From Methanobacteriota archaeon (GTDB lineage Archaea; Thermoplasmatota; Poseidoniia; Poseidoniales; Thalassarchaeaceae), in NCBI GenBank assembly GCA_002719615.1, contig PBHZ01000003.1:33713-50600 (forward strand): a DNA stretch of 16,888 bases. Reading direction: 5' to 3'. Within the stretch, counting starts at the first letter, position 1, and every line of letters begins with the position of its first letter. Positions 1-7,546 of the stretch are shown in pieces. Below the pieces are notes generated by a model, which saw nothing but the letters and a program-made list of their open reading frames with translations, did not search any database and was not told where the DNA came from. A program made the translations under genes and the position numbers.

Positions 1-6
1 GGTGTT

Positions 7-2193
7 ATGGCTTCAATGAATCATAGTATGAATAATAATTTCATTTCGTCTATCTCCAATTTATCCAAGGTTAATAGATTCAATGGTTTTGACTGTCCTG
101 GTTGCGCTTGGCCAGATCCTGATGACCATCGTTCCCGATTTGAATTTTGTGAAAATGGTGCTAAAGCCGTTGCAGATGAACGCACAAGAATGAAAGCAAA
201 TTCAAAATTTTGGTCACAATGGTCTGTAAATGAATTATCTACTAAATCTGATTATTGGTTGAATAAAAGAGGTAGACTAACTAATCCAATGGTTTTAATG
301 CCAAATAGTATGAATTATGAGGAAATTTCCTGGAAAGAATCGTTTGAAATGATTGCAGATGAGCTTGTAAGTTTAAATAATCCAAACGAAGCAATTTTTT
401 ACACATCTGGAAGAACTAGTAATGAGGCAGCATTCTTATGGCAATTATTGGCCAGATGGTACGGGACGAATAATCTTCCAGATTGCTCTAATATGTGCCA
501 TGAATCTTCAGGAGTAGCATTAACAGAGTCCATAGGTATCGGAAAAGGTACTGTTAAACTGGATGATTTCAAACAGGCCGATTTAATAATCGTAATAGGG
601 CAAAATCCAGGTACAAACCATCCAAGGATGCTGTCTGCATTAAGTGATGCAAAAAAATCTGGGGCATCAATAATTAGCATTAATCCTTTGAAAGAAACCG
701 GAATGGTTCGTTTTAAACACCCTCAAAAACCTCTAGATTTACTAGGCTCGGGTAGGCAAATTTCAGATGAACATGTAACTCTAAATATTAATGGAGATAT
801 GGCGTTATTTAGAGGTTTTTCAAAGGTAATTATTGAATCCGATTCATTTGATAGAGATTTTATTGAGAAATACACCAATGGCTTTGATAGTTATGTTAAT
901 ACTGTAAAAAATACTGATTGGGATGAGATAGTTAAACACTCCGGGATTAATATAGATGATATTAAGAGGTTGGGTAGTATAATATCTAAGTCTAAGGCTA
1001 CTATAGTTTGTTGGGCAATGGGAATAACTCAACATAAAAATTCTGTCTCTACGATACAAGAAATAGTTAATTTACAGCTACTTGGTGGACATATTGGTCG
1101 ACCCGGCGCTGGAATTTGTCCTGTCAGGGGACATTCTAATGTCCAAGGCGATAGAACCGTTGGAATAAATCATAAACCGAATATCAATTTTTTGAGGTCA
1201 TTAGAGAAAAATATTGGAATTAAAGCCCCCGAGGAGCATGGTGTAGATACTGTAGGAGCAGTTAAACTGATGCAAAAAACCAATTCTGTTTTTATTTCAA
1301 TGGGTGGAAACTTTTTATCAGCAATGTCAGATACCAAGACGACTGCCAGGGGTTTAAGAAATTGTAACTTAACAGTCCAAATCTCAACTAAACCAAATCG
1401 TTCTCATCTTGTTACAGGCAAGAAAGCTCTGATATTGCCTTGTCTTGGAAGGACGGAAATTGATCAAACTGCCGAAGGAATTCAATTTGTAACAGTTGAG
1501 AATTCTATGGGCGTAGTTCACTCTTCACGAGGCAATTCTAAGCCTATTAGTAATAATCTAAAGTCCGAGGTTGCCATTGTTACTGGAATTGCCTTAGCTC
1601 TAGAGAAAAAAATTTCTCGAAATAAAATCAATTGGCAAAATTTATCAGATAATTATGACAATATTAGGGACTTAATTTCTGCTTGTATTCATGGTTTTGA
1701 TGATTATAATGCCTTAGTACGTAAGGATGGTGGTTTCTATCTACCAAATAATCCAAGAGATAACCTATCATTTGATACTGAATCAGGAAAAGCAGAATTT
1801 ATTTCTCACAAGATCAGTAGCAAGAAGGCTAATTCTAATGAGTTTATTATGATGACTATACGCTCTCATGATCAGTACAATACGACTATATATGGATTAA
1901 ATGATAGATATAGAGGAGTTTCTAACGGCAGAAGAGTAATTTTCATGAACCCTATAGATATTTCAAAAAATAATTTATCAAAATTTCAATTAGTGGACAT
2001 TACATCTCATTTTAATGGTAAAAAAAGACTTTCTGAAAAGTGGTTCGTTGTTCCTTATGACATACCACAAAATAACGTAGCGACATATTTTCCTGAGTCC
2101 AATTCGTTAATACCGTTGGATAGTGTAGCCGATAGAAGCAATACTCCAACCAGTAAATCTGTTATTGTAACTGTAAATAAATCAAAAAATTAA
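7..2193 (+). CDS. YdeP/FdhF-like molybdopterin oxidoreductase
   Basis: The protein (728 aa as read) matches the FdhF/YdeP family of bis-molybdopterin oxidoreductases along its full length. It has the family signature DCPGCAWPDP near residue 29, FCENGAKA near 47, YTSGRTSNEAAF near 131, NMCHESS near 162, GHSNVQGDRT near 370 and RSHDQYNTTIYG near 610. Cys164 aligns with the Cys/SeCys Mo ligand of formate dehydrogenases. Cys30, Cys33 and Cys48 stand where formate dehydrogenase has four cluster cysteines, so a [4Fe-4S] cluster is doubtful. There is no Tat signal, so it is probably cytoplasmic. In E. coli, ydeP is linked to acid resistance, but the substrate is unknown and should not be assumed to be formate. 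No small subunit or fdhD lies nearby. Relative to E. coli YdeP, as I recall it, about 25 N-terminal residues are missing. The frame is open to base 1, so the true start may lie upstream. The gene is convergent with the TPR gene, sharing TTAA at the stops. Confidence 0.9.
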   Translation: MASMNHSMNNNFISSISNLSKVNRFNGFDCPGCAWPDPDDHRSRFEFCENGAKAVADERTRMKANSKFWSQWSVNELSTKSDYWLNKRGRLTNPMVLMPNSMNYEEISWKESFEMIADELVSLNNPNEAIFYTSGRTSNEAAFLWQLLARWYGTNNLPDCSNMCHESSGVALTESIGIGKGTVKLDDFKQADLIIVIGQNPGTNHPRMLSALSDAKKSGASIISINPLKETGMVRFKHPQKPLDLLGSGRQISDEHVTLNINGDMALFRGFSKVIIESDSFDRDFIEKYTNGFDSYVNTVKNTDWDEIVKHSGINIDDIKRLGSIISKSKATIVCWAMGITQHKNSVSTIQEIVNLQLLGGHIGRPGAGICPVRGHSNVQGDRTVGINHKPNINFLRSLEKNIGIKAPEEHGVDTVGAVKLMQKTNSVFISMGGNFLSAMSDTKTTARGLRNCNLTVQISTKPNRSHLVTGKKALILPCLGRTEIDQTAEGIQFVTVENSMGVVHSSRGNSKPISNNLKSEVAIVTGIALALEKKISRNKINWQNLSDNYDNIRDLISACIHGFDDYNALVRKDGGFYLPNNPRDNLSFDTESGKAEFISHKISSKKANSNEFIMMTIRSHDQYNTTIYGLNDRYRGVSNGRRVIFMNPIDISKNNLSKFQLVDITSHFNGKKRLSEKWFVVPYDIPQNNVATYFPESNSLIPLDSVADRSNTPTSKSVIVTVNKSKN

Positions 2194-3536
2194 TTTCCGT
2201 TCCTTTTATTTTGTTCTCTCAATAATATCTTACATCTATTAATTTGTGTTTTACATATTTCTATACCATCTTTTTCTAAACCTCTACCTATTGATTGTTC
2301 AAAACATTTTAATGCATCTTCATATAGTTCTAGAAAGGCATATGACTGGCCCATATTATACAATGTTCTTCCAGTTAATAATGAAGGCTCTAATGAAATT
2401 GCAGCATGATATGCTAATATACTTTCAGAATATTTTGACATTTGATATAATGCATCACCTCTGCCATTTTGACTTCTAACTCGTAATTCTTTTTCTTCTT
2501 TAGGACATCCTCCTATGGCCTTTTCAAAACAACTTAATGCTTCAGAACTATTTTCTTCTGAGAGAAAATTTATTCCTTTATTATACCATTCTATTGAGAT
2601 ATTGACATTTTCTTTGTATACAGAATTATCTTTTAAATCTTCATTAATATTTTTATTTACTACAATATCCTCATTTTCCTTTTTATCTAGATTAGTATTT
2701 TTAGAACTATTTGTTTCATTTTTCAATATGTCTCCCCTGTTTCTACATTGGATGGCCTTTTCACTGTAACCAGACATTTTTAGTGATTCAGATAATCCGT
2801 ACCATGCTTCATATGACTTAGGATTAGTTTCTAAAATCTCTTTCCATAATTTGACAGCTCCAATATAATCTCCTGTACTGTTTAGTTCTCTGGCTTTATC
2901 TTCAGCAGTTAATTTTGATGAAACTAATAGATCTAAAATATCATCCTCCAATTCTTCTACTACAGGTTTGGAGATTAACAACGTTTCACTATCTGATTCT
3001 TCATCAACCGGCTCAGATTCTTTATCATCCAAATCTAACTGATTTGTGATAGACTCAGAAATTAACAAATTTTCTTCTCCGGACCATTCATCATTCAATT
3101 CAGATTTTTCATCATCAGTAATATTCTTTCCACTTTCATTCTCTAAATATTTTACAATCCTCTGTAAATCAGCCATATCAGGGTAGGTAATAAGCGCAAT
3201 CCTGGCGTATTCTGCAGCCTCTTTAGGTCTTTCTTCTTCTAATAAACATGACAGGTTAGCTACTGTTGGAGGATGATTGGGCATTATGTTGTTTACTTTC
3301 TCGAAAAACTCTATTGCGACATTATTTTCTTTTTGATGGGATTTGATTACGCCTATGGAATATATTGCGTTAACATTTTCTTTATCGATATTTATTATAT
3401 CATTATAGATATTTAGGGACATTTCGTATTCACCGTTATCATATAAATCTCTGGCTTCCTGAATCATATTTGCAATATCCGATTCAGACGACGTTTTTGT
3501 CTCCTCCATAAGCCGCTGGCCTAGCACATTATGCAT
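2190..3536 (-). CDS. TPR-repeat protein with acidic linkers
   Basis: A 448-residue soluble protein built from tetratricopeptide repeats in three blocks: about residues 23-128, 208-270 and 315-440. Each shows the spaced A/G-Y-A pattern, for example the segments around YDNGEYEMSLNIYNDII and FLSEENSSEALSCFEKAI. The blocks are joined by Glu/Asp/Ser-rich, probably disordered linkers at about 130-205 and 272-312. I see no signal peptide, membrane helix or catalytic motif, so a scaffold or protein-binding role is the most that can be said. The ATG at 3536 is favoured because a TATA-like stretch (about 3551-3566) lies roughly 25 bases upstream, as expected for a leaderless archaeal mRNA. A second in-frame ATG at 3509 would remove nine residues. 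The stop codon overlaps the stop of the convergent oxidoreductase. Confidence 0.85.
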   Translation of the reverse strand: MHNVLGQRLMEETKTSSESDIANMIQEARDLYDNGEYEMSLNIYNDIINIDKENVNAIYSIGVIKSHQKENNVAIEFFEKVNNIMPNHPPTVANLSCLLEEERPKEAAEYARIALITYPDMADLQRIVKYLENESGKNITDDEKSELNDEWSGEENLLISESITNQLDLDDKESEPVDEESDSETLLISKPVVEELEDDILDLLVSSKLTAEDKARELNSTGDYIGAVKLWKEILETNPKSYEAWYGLSESLKMSGYSEKAIQCRNRGDILKNETNSSKNTNLDKKENEDIVVNKNINEDLKDNSVYKENVNISIEWYNKGINFLSEENSSEALSCFEKAIGGCPKEEKELRVRSQNGRGDALYQMSKYSESILAYHAAISLEPSLLTGRTLYNMGQSYAFLELYEDALKCFEQSIGRGLEKDGIEICKTQINRCKILLREQNKRNGN

Positions 3537-3586
3537 AAGTATTTTCTGATTATGTTAATACAAATTTTCAAAGATTTAAGCTGATA

Positions 3587-3596
3587 TTTAATATAA
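3587..3596 (+). promoter_or_regulatory. TATA-like box upstream of the FMN reductase gene
   Basis: The AT-only stretch TTTAATATAA lies in the 102-base divergent gap between the TPR gene and the reductase. If it is the TATA box, transcription would begin near 3615-3620. That is downstream of the possible ATG at 3600 and upstream of the ATG at 3639, which is one reason to prefer 3639. Sequence-only inference. Confidence 0.4.
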
Positions 3597-3638
3597 TTAA
3601 TGAATGGGTTGAATAAATATGCACTTTTGGGGAGATAC

Positions 3639-4184
3639 ATGACTGAACCGATACGTATAATGGGAATATGCGGTTCTTATGGACTTGATTCCGCTAATGG
3701 ACACATGATAGATTTAGTAAAAAATGAATGTAGTAAATTAGGTGCTGAAGTAATTATTTGGGATAATAAACAAAATCCATTACCTTTCATAGGAGAAGAT
3801 GGTTGCTGGGATCACCCAAATGTCAAGATGTTTAAGGATATGGCTGATTCTGTGGACGCGTTTATATTATCTAGTCCCGAATATCATGGTACAATGAGCG
3901 GCGTTATGAAAAATTCTATAGATTGGCTTTCCTTTGATCAGACATCTGGTAAAGTTTTCGGGTTGATAAGCACACTTGGTGGACAAGCAAATACTACAAC
4001 ATTAAATCATATGCGTACTTCAGTTCGTTGGATGCATGGTTGGGCTATTCCTGAGCAATTAGTAATGGCTAATATAAAGAATACATTTAATCAAAATGGT
4101 GAAATTATCGATATGAAATTAAATGAAAGGCTGATAAAATTTGCCAACTCTTTATGTTCCAATACAATAAAATTGCGAAGATAG
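3639..4184 (+). CDS. NADPH-dependent FMN reductase-like flavoprotein
   Basis: This 181-residue protein belongs to the flavodoxin-fold NADPH-dependent FMN/quinone/azo reductase family. The N-terminal strand and phosphate-binding loop read IMGICGSYGLDSANG (about residues 7-21). The flavin-binding SSPEYHGTMSGVMKNSIDWL segment is near residue 78, followed by a GLISTLGGQ strand-loop near 109. Family members transfer electrons from NAD(P)H to FMN, quinones or metal ions in the cytoplasm. The true substrate cannot be read from sequence. The start at 3639 is chosen because a GGGGAG Shine-Dalgarno-like run precedes it and the family motif begins a few residues later. An ATG at 3600 would add 13 residues with no family match. 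It is followed closely by a membrane miniprotein and a PqqD-like gene, probably in one transcript. Confidence 0.85.
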   Translation: MTEPIRIMGICGSYGLDSANGHMIDLVKNECSKLGAEVIIWDNKQNPLPFIGEDGCWDHPNVKMFKDMADSVDAFILSSPEYHGTMSGVMKNSIDWLSFDQTSGKVFGLISTLGGQANTTTLNHMRTSVRWMHGWAIPEQLVMANIKNTFNQNGEIIDMKLNERLIKFANSLCSNTIKLRR

Positions 4185-4192
4185 GTGGTTTT

Positions 4193-4366
4193 TTGAGTTC
4201 ATTACCTCAAGGAAGTGAATTTTTACTATTTGTATTAGCTATTTCTAGCCTGATGACATGGTGGACATCTAATTTCACAAAAAGAATATATCTAACAAAA
4301 TTTTTTGCTTGGTTAGGAATATGTTCCATTGTTTCTTTACTTATATGGATATTAGGTGATTATTAA
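4193..4366 (+). CDS. Two-helix membrane miniprotein
   Basis: A small protein (57 aa from TTG 4193) with two predicted membrane helices, at about residues 9-26 (EFLLFVLAISSLMTWW) and 37-55 (FFAWLGICSIVSLLIWIL), separated by a short basic loop NFTKRIYLTK. No homologue is recognised. The start is uncertain. TTG at 4193 has an AGGTGG Shine-Dalgarno sequence (4183-4188) just before it, overlapping the stop of the reductase gene, and TTG starts with this kind of site also occur in the ribosomal genes here. An upstream ATG at 4154 would give 70 residues and a 31-base overlap but has no visible ribosome site. The stop codon abuts the ATG of the next gene (TAAATG), so translation of the two is probably coupled. 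Confidence 0.6.
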   Translation: MSSLPQGSEFLLFVLAISSLMTWWTSNFTKRIYLTKFFAWLGICSIVSLLIWILGDY

Positions 4367-4753
4367 ATGCTCATTCCAAATGATAAGATACCAGTAAGAT
4401 TACCTGTTAAATGGTATTTTGATAATAATATACCCAATATAATTATCATTGAATATAAAAAAAAATTTTCTAAAATAGAATCTTTACTGTCTAAATTATT
4501 AAAATCTCCAACCTCCCTCAAGAGAACTCTGGATGTAATGAATTCAAGATTATGGTTGTTAATGGATGGAAATAATAGTTTTGGTGATATAATTGATATG
4601 ATGGAATCAGAATTTAAAGAAGAAATAATACCTTCAAAACAACGCATTACAACTTCTATAATGAATTTCATTGAACTCAGATTAGTTACTTTACTGACAA
4701 ACTCAGAGGAAATTTATTGGAGTATTGAATCTTATGAAAATCGTAATAGTTAA
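4367..4753 (+). CDS. PqqD-like winged-helix protein (RRE fold)
   Basis: The 128-residue protein carries a PqqD-type domain at about residues 50-118. LDVMNSRLWLLMDGNNSFGD matches the PqqD family pattern (LD..GS.IW.L.DG..T..EI), followed by a helix, RITTSIMNFIELRLV, and a terminal hydrophobic turn. PqqD domains are winged helices that bind peptide leaders in RiPP maturation (RiPP recognition element). Many stand-alone members with an N-terminal extension like this one have unknown roles. No radical SAM partner or obvious precursor peptide is in the immediate cluster, so a peptide-modification role is only a possibility. The gene starts directly after the stop of the membrane miniprotein and shares TTAA with the stop of the convergent downstream gene. 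Confidence 0.65.
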   Translation: MLIPNDKIPVRLPVKWYFDNNIPNIIIIEYKKKFSKIESLLSKLLKSPTSLKRTLDVMNSRLWLLMDGNNSFGDIIDMMESEFKEEIIPSKQRITTSIMNFIELRLVTLLTNSEEIYWSIESYENRNS

Positions 4754-5544
4754 TTTTCAATTCGCAATTTATCATCATTTTTCGATTTGTATAATGCAGA
4801 AAAATAGATAGTTAATGGAACAAAAAGTAACAAAAAGAAACAACCTATAAGGGTTGCCAAGCTGTATATGGATTCTTGAATAGGATTTAATTTAAATTCT
4901 TCTACTGAAACAAAATCATGCTTTACTACGGTTACATTAATCATTAAATTTTCATCTGATAATATTTCACCTCTATCTTCTAATTTTATATTCCAGGTTA
5001 TTGTTCTCTTTGCATTTTCTACAATTTCCCTTGCTTCTATTTCAGCCAGGTCCTCATTTTCACTTTGAATATACCCTAGCCCCTCTATTGGAAGTTCTAG
5101 AGAGACTCTCCCATGAATCCTTTGCTCTTCACTACTTTCAATAATTATTTCATGAACAGAGGCTTTAGAACAAGATTCTGAGGTTTCCGAAAAACCTCCA
5201 TCCTCACAATTGAAAAAGTCTGCATCTTCTACTCCTAATAATGGAGAATAAAACCATTCAACTCCAGACGCTTCTATGATTAATTTAGCAGACTCTGCCT
5301 CTACTCCTTCAATTGTTACATTAATCCAAGTAATTGCTTCCCTTGATGTAAAATACCAGTTTGCTTTATCTTCCTCATTGGATTGTAGTTCAATTATTTC
5401 AGACTCATTTGTAGTTTTATATCCATAATATTCAGAGTCTAGAGTATTTGAATAGACGGCATAAGATAGAATCAATACGAGAACTAAACCAGTCCCTATC
5501 ATCGTCCTAAGCATGTTAGGATTCTTCGCTAATGACTTCTTCAC
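4750..5544 (-). CDS. Membrane-anchored extracytoplasmic protein, unknown function
   Basis: A 264-residue protein with a hydrophobic N-terminal helix (about residues 15-32, IGTGLVLVLILSYAVYS), a long acidic, mostly beta-rich region, and a second helix near the C-terminus (about 228-252) followed by a short Lys/Arg/Asp tail. The likely topology is both termini inside and the middle outside. Two cysteines in the middle (FNCEDGG and SESCSK) could form a disulfide. I recognise no family. The start as given is GTG 5544. An ATG at 5514 (MLRTMIGTG) would also keep the whole first helix and may be the real one. It is convergent with the PqqD-like gene and divergent from the ribosomal protein cluster. 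Confidence 0.7.
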   Translation of the reverse strand: MKKSLAKNPNMLRTMIGTGLVLVLILSYAVYSNTLDSEYYGYKTTNESEIIELQSNEEDKANWYFTSREAITWINVTIEGVEAESAKLIIEASGVEWFYSPLLGVEDADFFNCEDGGFSETSESCSKASVHEIIIESSEEQRIHGRVSLELPIEGLGYIQSENEDLAEIEAREIVENAKRTITWNIKLEDRGEILSDENLMINVTVVKHDFVSVEEFKLNPIQESIYSLATLIGCFFLLLFVPLTIYFSALYKSKNDDKLRIEN

Positions 5545-5594
5545 ATCCCATGCTGTTACTATCTTTTTTTGAATCCTTGTTCATAGATTTATGA

Positions 5595-5610
5595 TTTTTA
5601 TTATAATAAA
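5595..5610 (+). promoter_or_regulatory. Probable TATA region of the ribosomal protein operon
   Basis: The AT-only stretch TTTTTATTATAATAAA sits about 60-70 bases before the S19e start in the divergent gap 5545-5666. It would give an mRNA start near 5629 and a leader of about 40 bases holding the Shine-Dalgarno sequence. A second AT-rich element, GATTAAATAG at 5622-5631, could serve instead with a shorter leader. Which one is used cannot be decided from sequence. Confidence 0.4.
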
Positions 5611-5666
5611 TCAGTCATCACGATTAAATAGACTCCCTAAGACGGGCGGTCACAATAGGTGAGGCT

Positions 5667-6137
5667 TTGACGACATACAATGATATCCCTGCAGACATTC
5701 TCATAGACGGGTTAGTAGAGAAACTCTCTGATGTAGAATCAATAGCAGAGCCAGAATGGGCAGCGTTTGTAAAAACGGGAACACATAGAGAAAGGCCACC
5801 TAATCAAGATAACTGGTGGATAATTAGATCGGCGGCAGTACTTCGTAAAGTAGCATTCAAGGGGCCTATTGGTACTAATCATATGGCTCAAGAATTTGGA
5901 GGTCCAAGAGATAGAGGCGTTAAACCAAATCGTGCTGCCGCAGGTTCAAGGAATATAGCTAGAACTATTCTCCAACAATTATCTGAGTCCGGGCTAATTA
6001 CTAGTAAATTTAATGCTGCAGGGACAGTCAATCTTGGTAAGGTGTTAACACCAGAGGGGCATAAACTAATCAATAATGTAGCCCATTCAGTAAGGGAAAT
6101 AGCAGAAGAAAAGTATCCAGGTCTATCAAATTATTAA
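5667..6137 (+). CDS. rps19e: Ribosomal protein S19e
   Basis: The 156-residue protein is S19e (eS19), a small-subunit ribosomal protein present in archaea and eukaryotes only. It shows the family's N-terminal MTTYNDIPADILID, the central tryptophans in NQDNWWIIRSAAVLRKVA, the glycine/arginine-rich EFGGPRDRGVKPNRAAAGSRNIART loop (about residues 76-100), and the C-terminal LTPEGHKLINNVA helix. The length is normal. The start is TTG, supported by a strong AGGTGAGG Shine-Dalgarno sequence at 5658-5665 and by the fact that the family sequence begins exactly there. It is the first gene of a cluster S19e-L39e-L31e-S17e-trmJ. Confidence 0.95.
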   Translation: MTTYNDIPADILIDGLVEKLSDVESIAEPEWAAFVKTGTHRERPPNQDNWWIIRSAAVLRKVAFKGPIGTNHMAQEFGGPRDRGVKPNRAAAGSRNIARTILQQLSESGLITSKFNAAGTVNLGKVLTPEGHKLINNVAHSVREIAEEKYPGLSNY

Positions 6138-6138
6138 T

Positions 6139-6146
6139 GAGGTGAT
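6139..6146 (+). promoter_or_regulatory. Shine-Dalgarno site for the TTG-initiated L39e gene
   Basis: GAGGTGAT lies right after the S19e stop and 3 bases before TTG 6150. It matches the complement of the conserved archaeal 16S rRNA 3' end over eight bases and decides the L39e start, as no ATG is available. Confidence 0.75.
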
Positions 6147-6149
6147 TAT

Positions 6150-6305
6150 TTGGCAAAAAATAAACCGTACGCAAAGAAGAAGCGTCTAATAAAGGTAACA
6201 AATCAAAACAGGCGCGTACCCGTTTGGGTAATGCTGCGAACTAATCGTAACACAAGTACTCATCCAAAAAGACACATGTGGCGTCGTTCTAAATTACAAA
6301 GGTGA
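6150..6305 (+). CDS. rpl39e: Ribosomal protein L39e
   Basis: A 51-residue, strongly basic protein identical in plan to archaeal L39e (eL39): MAKNKPYAKKKRLIKVTNQN, then RRVPVWVMLRTNRNT and a C-terminal HPKRHMWRRSKLQR. L39e lines the nascent-peptide exit tunnel of the large subunit. Translation starts at TTG 6150 after the GAGGTGAT ribosome site. Its stop (TGA at 6303-6305) lies inside the AGGTGA that serves as ribosome site for L31e, so the two are translationally linked. Confidence 0.95.
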   Translation: MAKNKPYAKKKRLIKVTNQNRRVPVWVMLRTNRNTSTHPKRHMWRRSKLQR

Positions 6306-6310
6306 ATATT

Positions 6311-6577
6311 ATGGCAGAAGTCAGAGAGTTAATAATTCCATTAAGGGCTGCTTGGAGTGTAACAAGAAATCATAGAGCAAATAGAGCAATTTCTGAAATT
6401 AAAAAACATGTTTCTCAGCATATGAAGAAAACTGATGAAGAAAAAGTATGGATAGATGAAGAAATAAATAAATTAGTTTGGGCACGAGGAGCTCAGAAAC
6501 CTCCAAGAAAAATTAAGGTTGTATGTACAAGAGAGGAAGGATTTAACATTTTAGAGGTAAAGTTATTGGAGGAATAA
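6311..6577 (+). CDS. rpl31e: Ribosomal protein L31e
   Basis: The 88-residue protein is L31e (eL31), a large-subunit protein near the exit tunnel. The family pattern is plain: a beta-strand start VRELIIPLRAAWSVTRNHRANRA, the helix AISEIKKHVSQHM, then the tryptophan-containing VWIDEEINKLVWARGAQKPPRKIKV segment. The ATG at 6311 is chosen over an in-frame GTG at 6302 because AGGTGA at 6300-6305 forms a well-placed Shine-Dalgarno sequence for the ATG, and family members begin near this residue. It follows L39e and precedes S17e in one operon. Confidence 0.95.
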   Translation: MAEVRELIIPLRAAWSVTRNHRANRAISEIKKHVSQHMKKTDEEKVWIDEEINKLVWARGAQKPPRKIKVVCTREEGFNILEVKLLEE

Positions 6578-6579
6578 TC

Positions 6580-6795
6580 ATGGGAAATATAAGACCATCT
6601 TTTATTAAAATTAGGGCGCTCAGGCTGGTTGATGATTATCCAGATAAATTTAATGGTGATTTTGAAAATAACAAGAAATATGTATCAATGTATACCGATC
6701 TTGGTAACTCAGAGGGCGAAGAAGTAACAAATAAAAAAATGCGTAATTGGATTGCCGGTTATATTACAAGATATAAGCAACGAAGGGTTGATTGA
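6580..6795 (+). CDS. rps17e: Ribosomal protein S17e
   Basis: The 71-residue protein is S17e (eS17). It has the N-terminal MGNIRPSFIKIRALRLVDDYP, the DFENNKKYV segment and the C-terminal KKMRNWIAGYITRYKQR helix, all typical of archaeal S17e. It carries an extra four or five acidic/Gly residues (GNSEGEEV) in the loop before the last helix. ATG 6580 follows the L31e stop by two bases, with GGAGGAAT as ribosome site. The common euryarchaeal arrangement as I know it places eIF6 and LX after L31e, so S17e here is a rearranged order. Confidence 0.9.
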   Translation: MGNIRPSFIKIRALRLVDDYPDKFNGDFENNKKYVSMYTDLGNSEGEEVTNKKMRNWIAGYITRYKQRRVD

Positions 6796-6802
6796 ATTAA
6801 TT

Positions 6803-7546
6803 ATGGGCGAAAGGTTAGATGTCCCTCTTCCCGAATATGGTAATCAATTATGTATAGTACTCGTTAAACCACAATTTGATGGGAATATTGGCGCTGTAGC
6901 TCGAACGATGTTAAATTTTGGAATTACCGATCTCAGAATTGTTGCTAGACAAATCAGTTGGTCGGATGAAACAAGGAATAGAGCCAAACACGCTCAAAGT
7001 GTATTAGACAATGCTGATTCATATTCAAGTATATCAGATGCAGGTCATGACTGTTCATTGATTGTAGGAACTTCTGGGAAAAGAGAATTCGGAAATAAAA
7101 TTTCATTCAGGCATTTTATAGATCCTAAAGAATTACCTAATAGGCTAAATGATGCAAACGGAAAAATAGCATTAGTTTTCGGCCCGGAAGGCATCGGACT
7201 CTTAAATGAAGAATTACAAGAATGTGATTTTTTATTATCTATACCTACATGGGAAGGATATCCAATAATGAATTTAAGTCATGCTGTTTCTATTGTATGT
7301 TATGAGTGGTTTCAGAATACAAATAATGTTTCTTCTGAAAGACTTCTATCTTCAGATCTTAGAAAACAACTTAGAGAAGAAATTCATAAATTATGTCAAG
7401 TTATGCCTGCAAAAAGTCATTCAAAGAAGGGTATCGAAGAGACGCTATATCGAGTAATATTGAGAGGAATGCCAAAAGATGACGAAATACATCGTATTCT
7501 AGGTGTGATTAAAAGCTCTTCAAAATCCTTCAAGAATAATGATTAG
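6803..7546 (+). CDS. trmJ: TrmJ-like tRNA 2'-O-methyltransferase (SPOUT family)
   Basis: A 247-residue SpoU/TrmH-class (SPOUT) methyltransferase. The three family motifs are visible: LVKPQFDGNIGAVARTMLNFG near residue 20 (motif 1), LVFGPEGIGLLNEEL near 130 (motif 2) and LSIPTWEGYPIMNLSHAVSI near 150 (motif 3), which together form the knotted AdoMet site. The length and the C-terminal helical extension resemble archaeal TrmJ, which methylates the ribose of residue 32 in tRNA as a dimer. The precise target is inferred. ATG 6803 is preferred, as the in-frame ATG at 6752 lies inside S17e. It follows the ribosomal genes by seven bases and overlaps the 3' end of convergent queD by 17 bases. Confidence 0.85.
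   Translation: MGERLDVPLPEYGNQLCIVLVKPQFDGNIGAVARTMLNFGITDLRIVARQISWSDETRNRAKHAQSVLDNADSYSSISDAGHDCSLIVGTSGKREFGNKISFRHFIDPKELPNRLNDANGKIALVFGPEGIGLLNEELQECDFLLSIPTWEGYPIMNLSHAVSIVCYEWFQNTNNVSSERLLSSDLRKQLREEIHKLCQVMPAKSHSKKGIEETLYRVILRGMPKDDEIHRILGVIKSSSKSFKNND

Noticed and set aside
844..1059. Open frame on the minus strand inside the molybdoenzyme gene
   Set aside because: It is wholly within a well-supported gene on the other strand and has no recognisable domain. The same holds for frames at 399-680, 5888-6073, 12440-12628, 13715-13981, 14752-14961, 15500-15877 and 16178-16363.
2246..2769. Hydrophobic forward frames within the TPR gene
   Set aside because: They are the complement of a Lys/Glu-rich repeat protein, which gives Phe/Leu/Ile-rich shadows, not membrane proteins.
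4363..4671. Minus-strand frame opposite the PqqD-like gene
   Set aside because: The plus-strand PqqD pattern, TAAATG junction and shared TTAA stop support the forward gene only.
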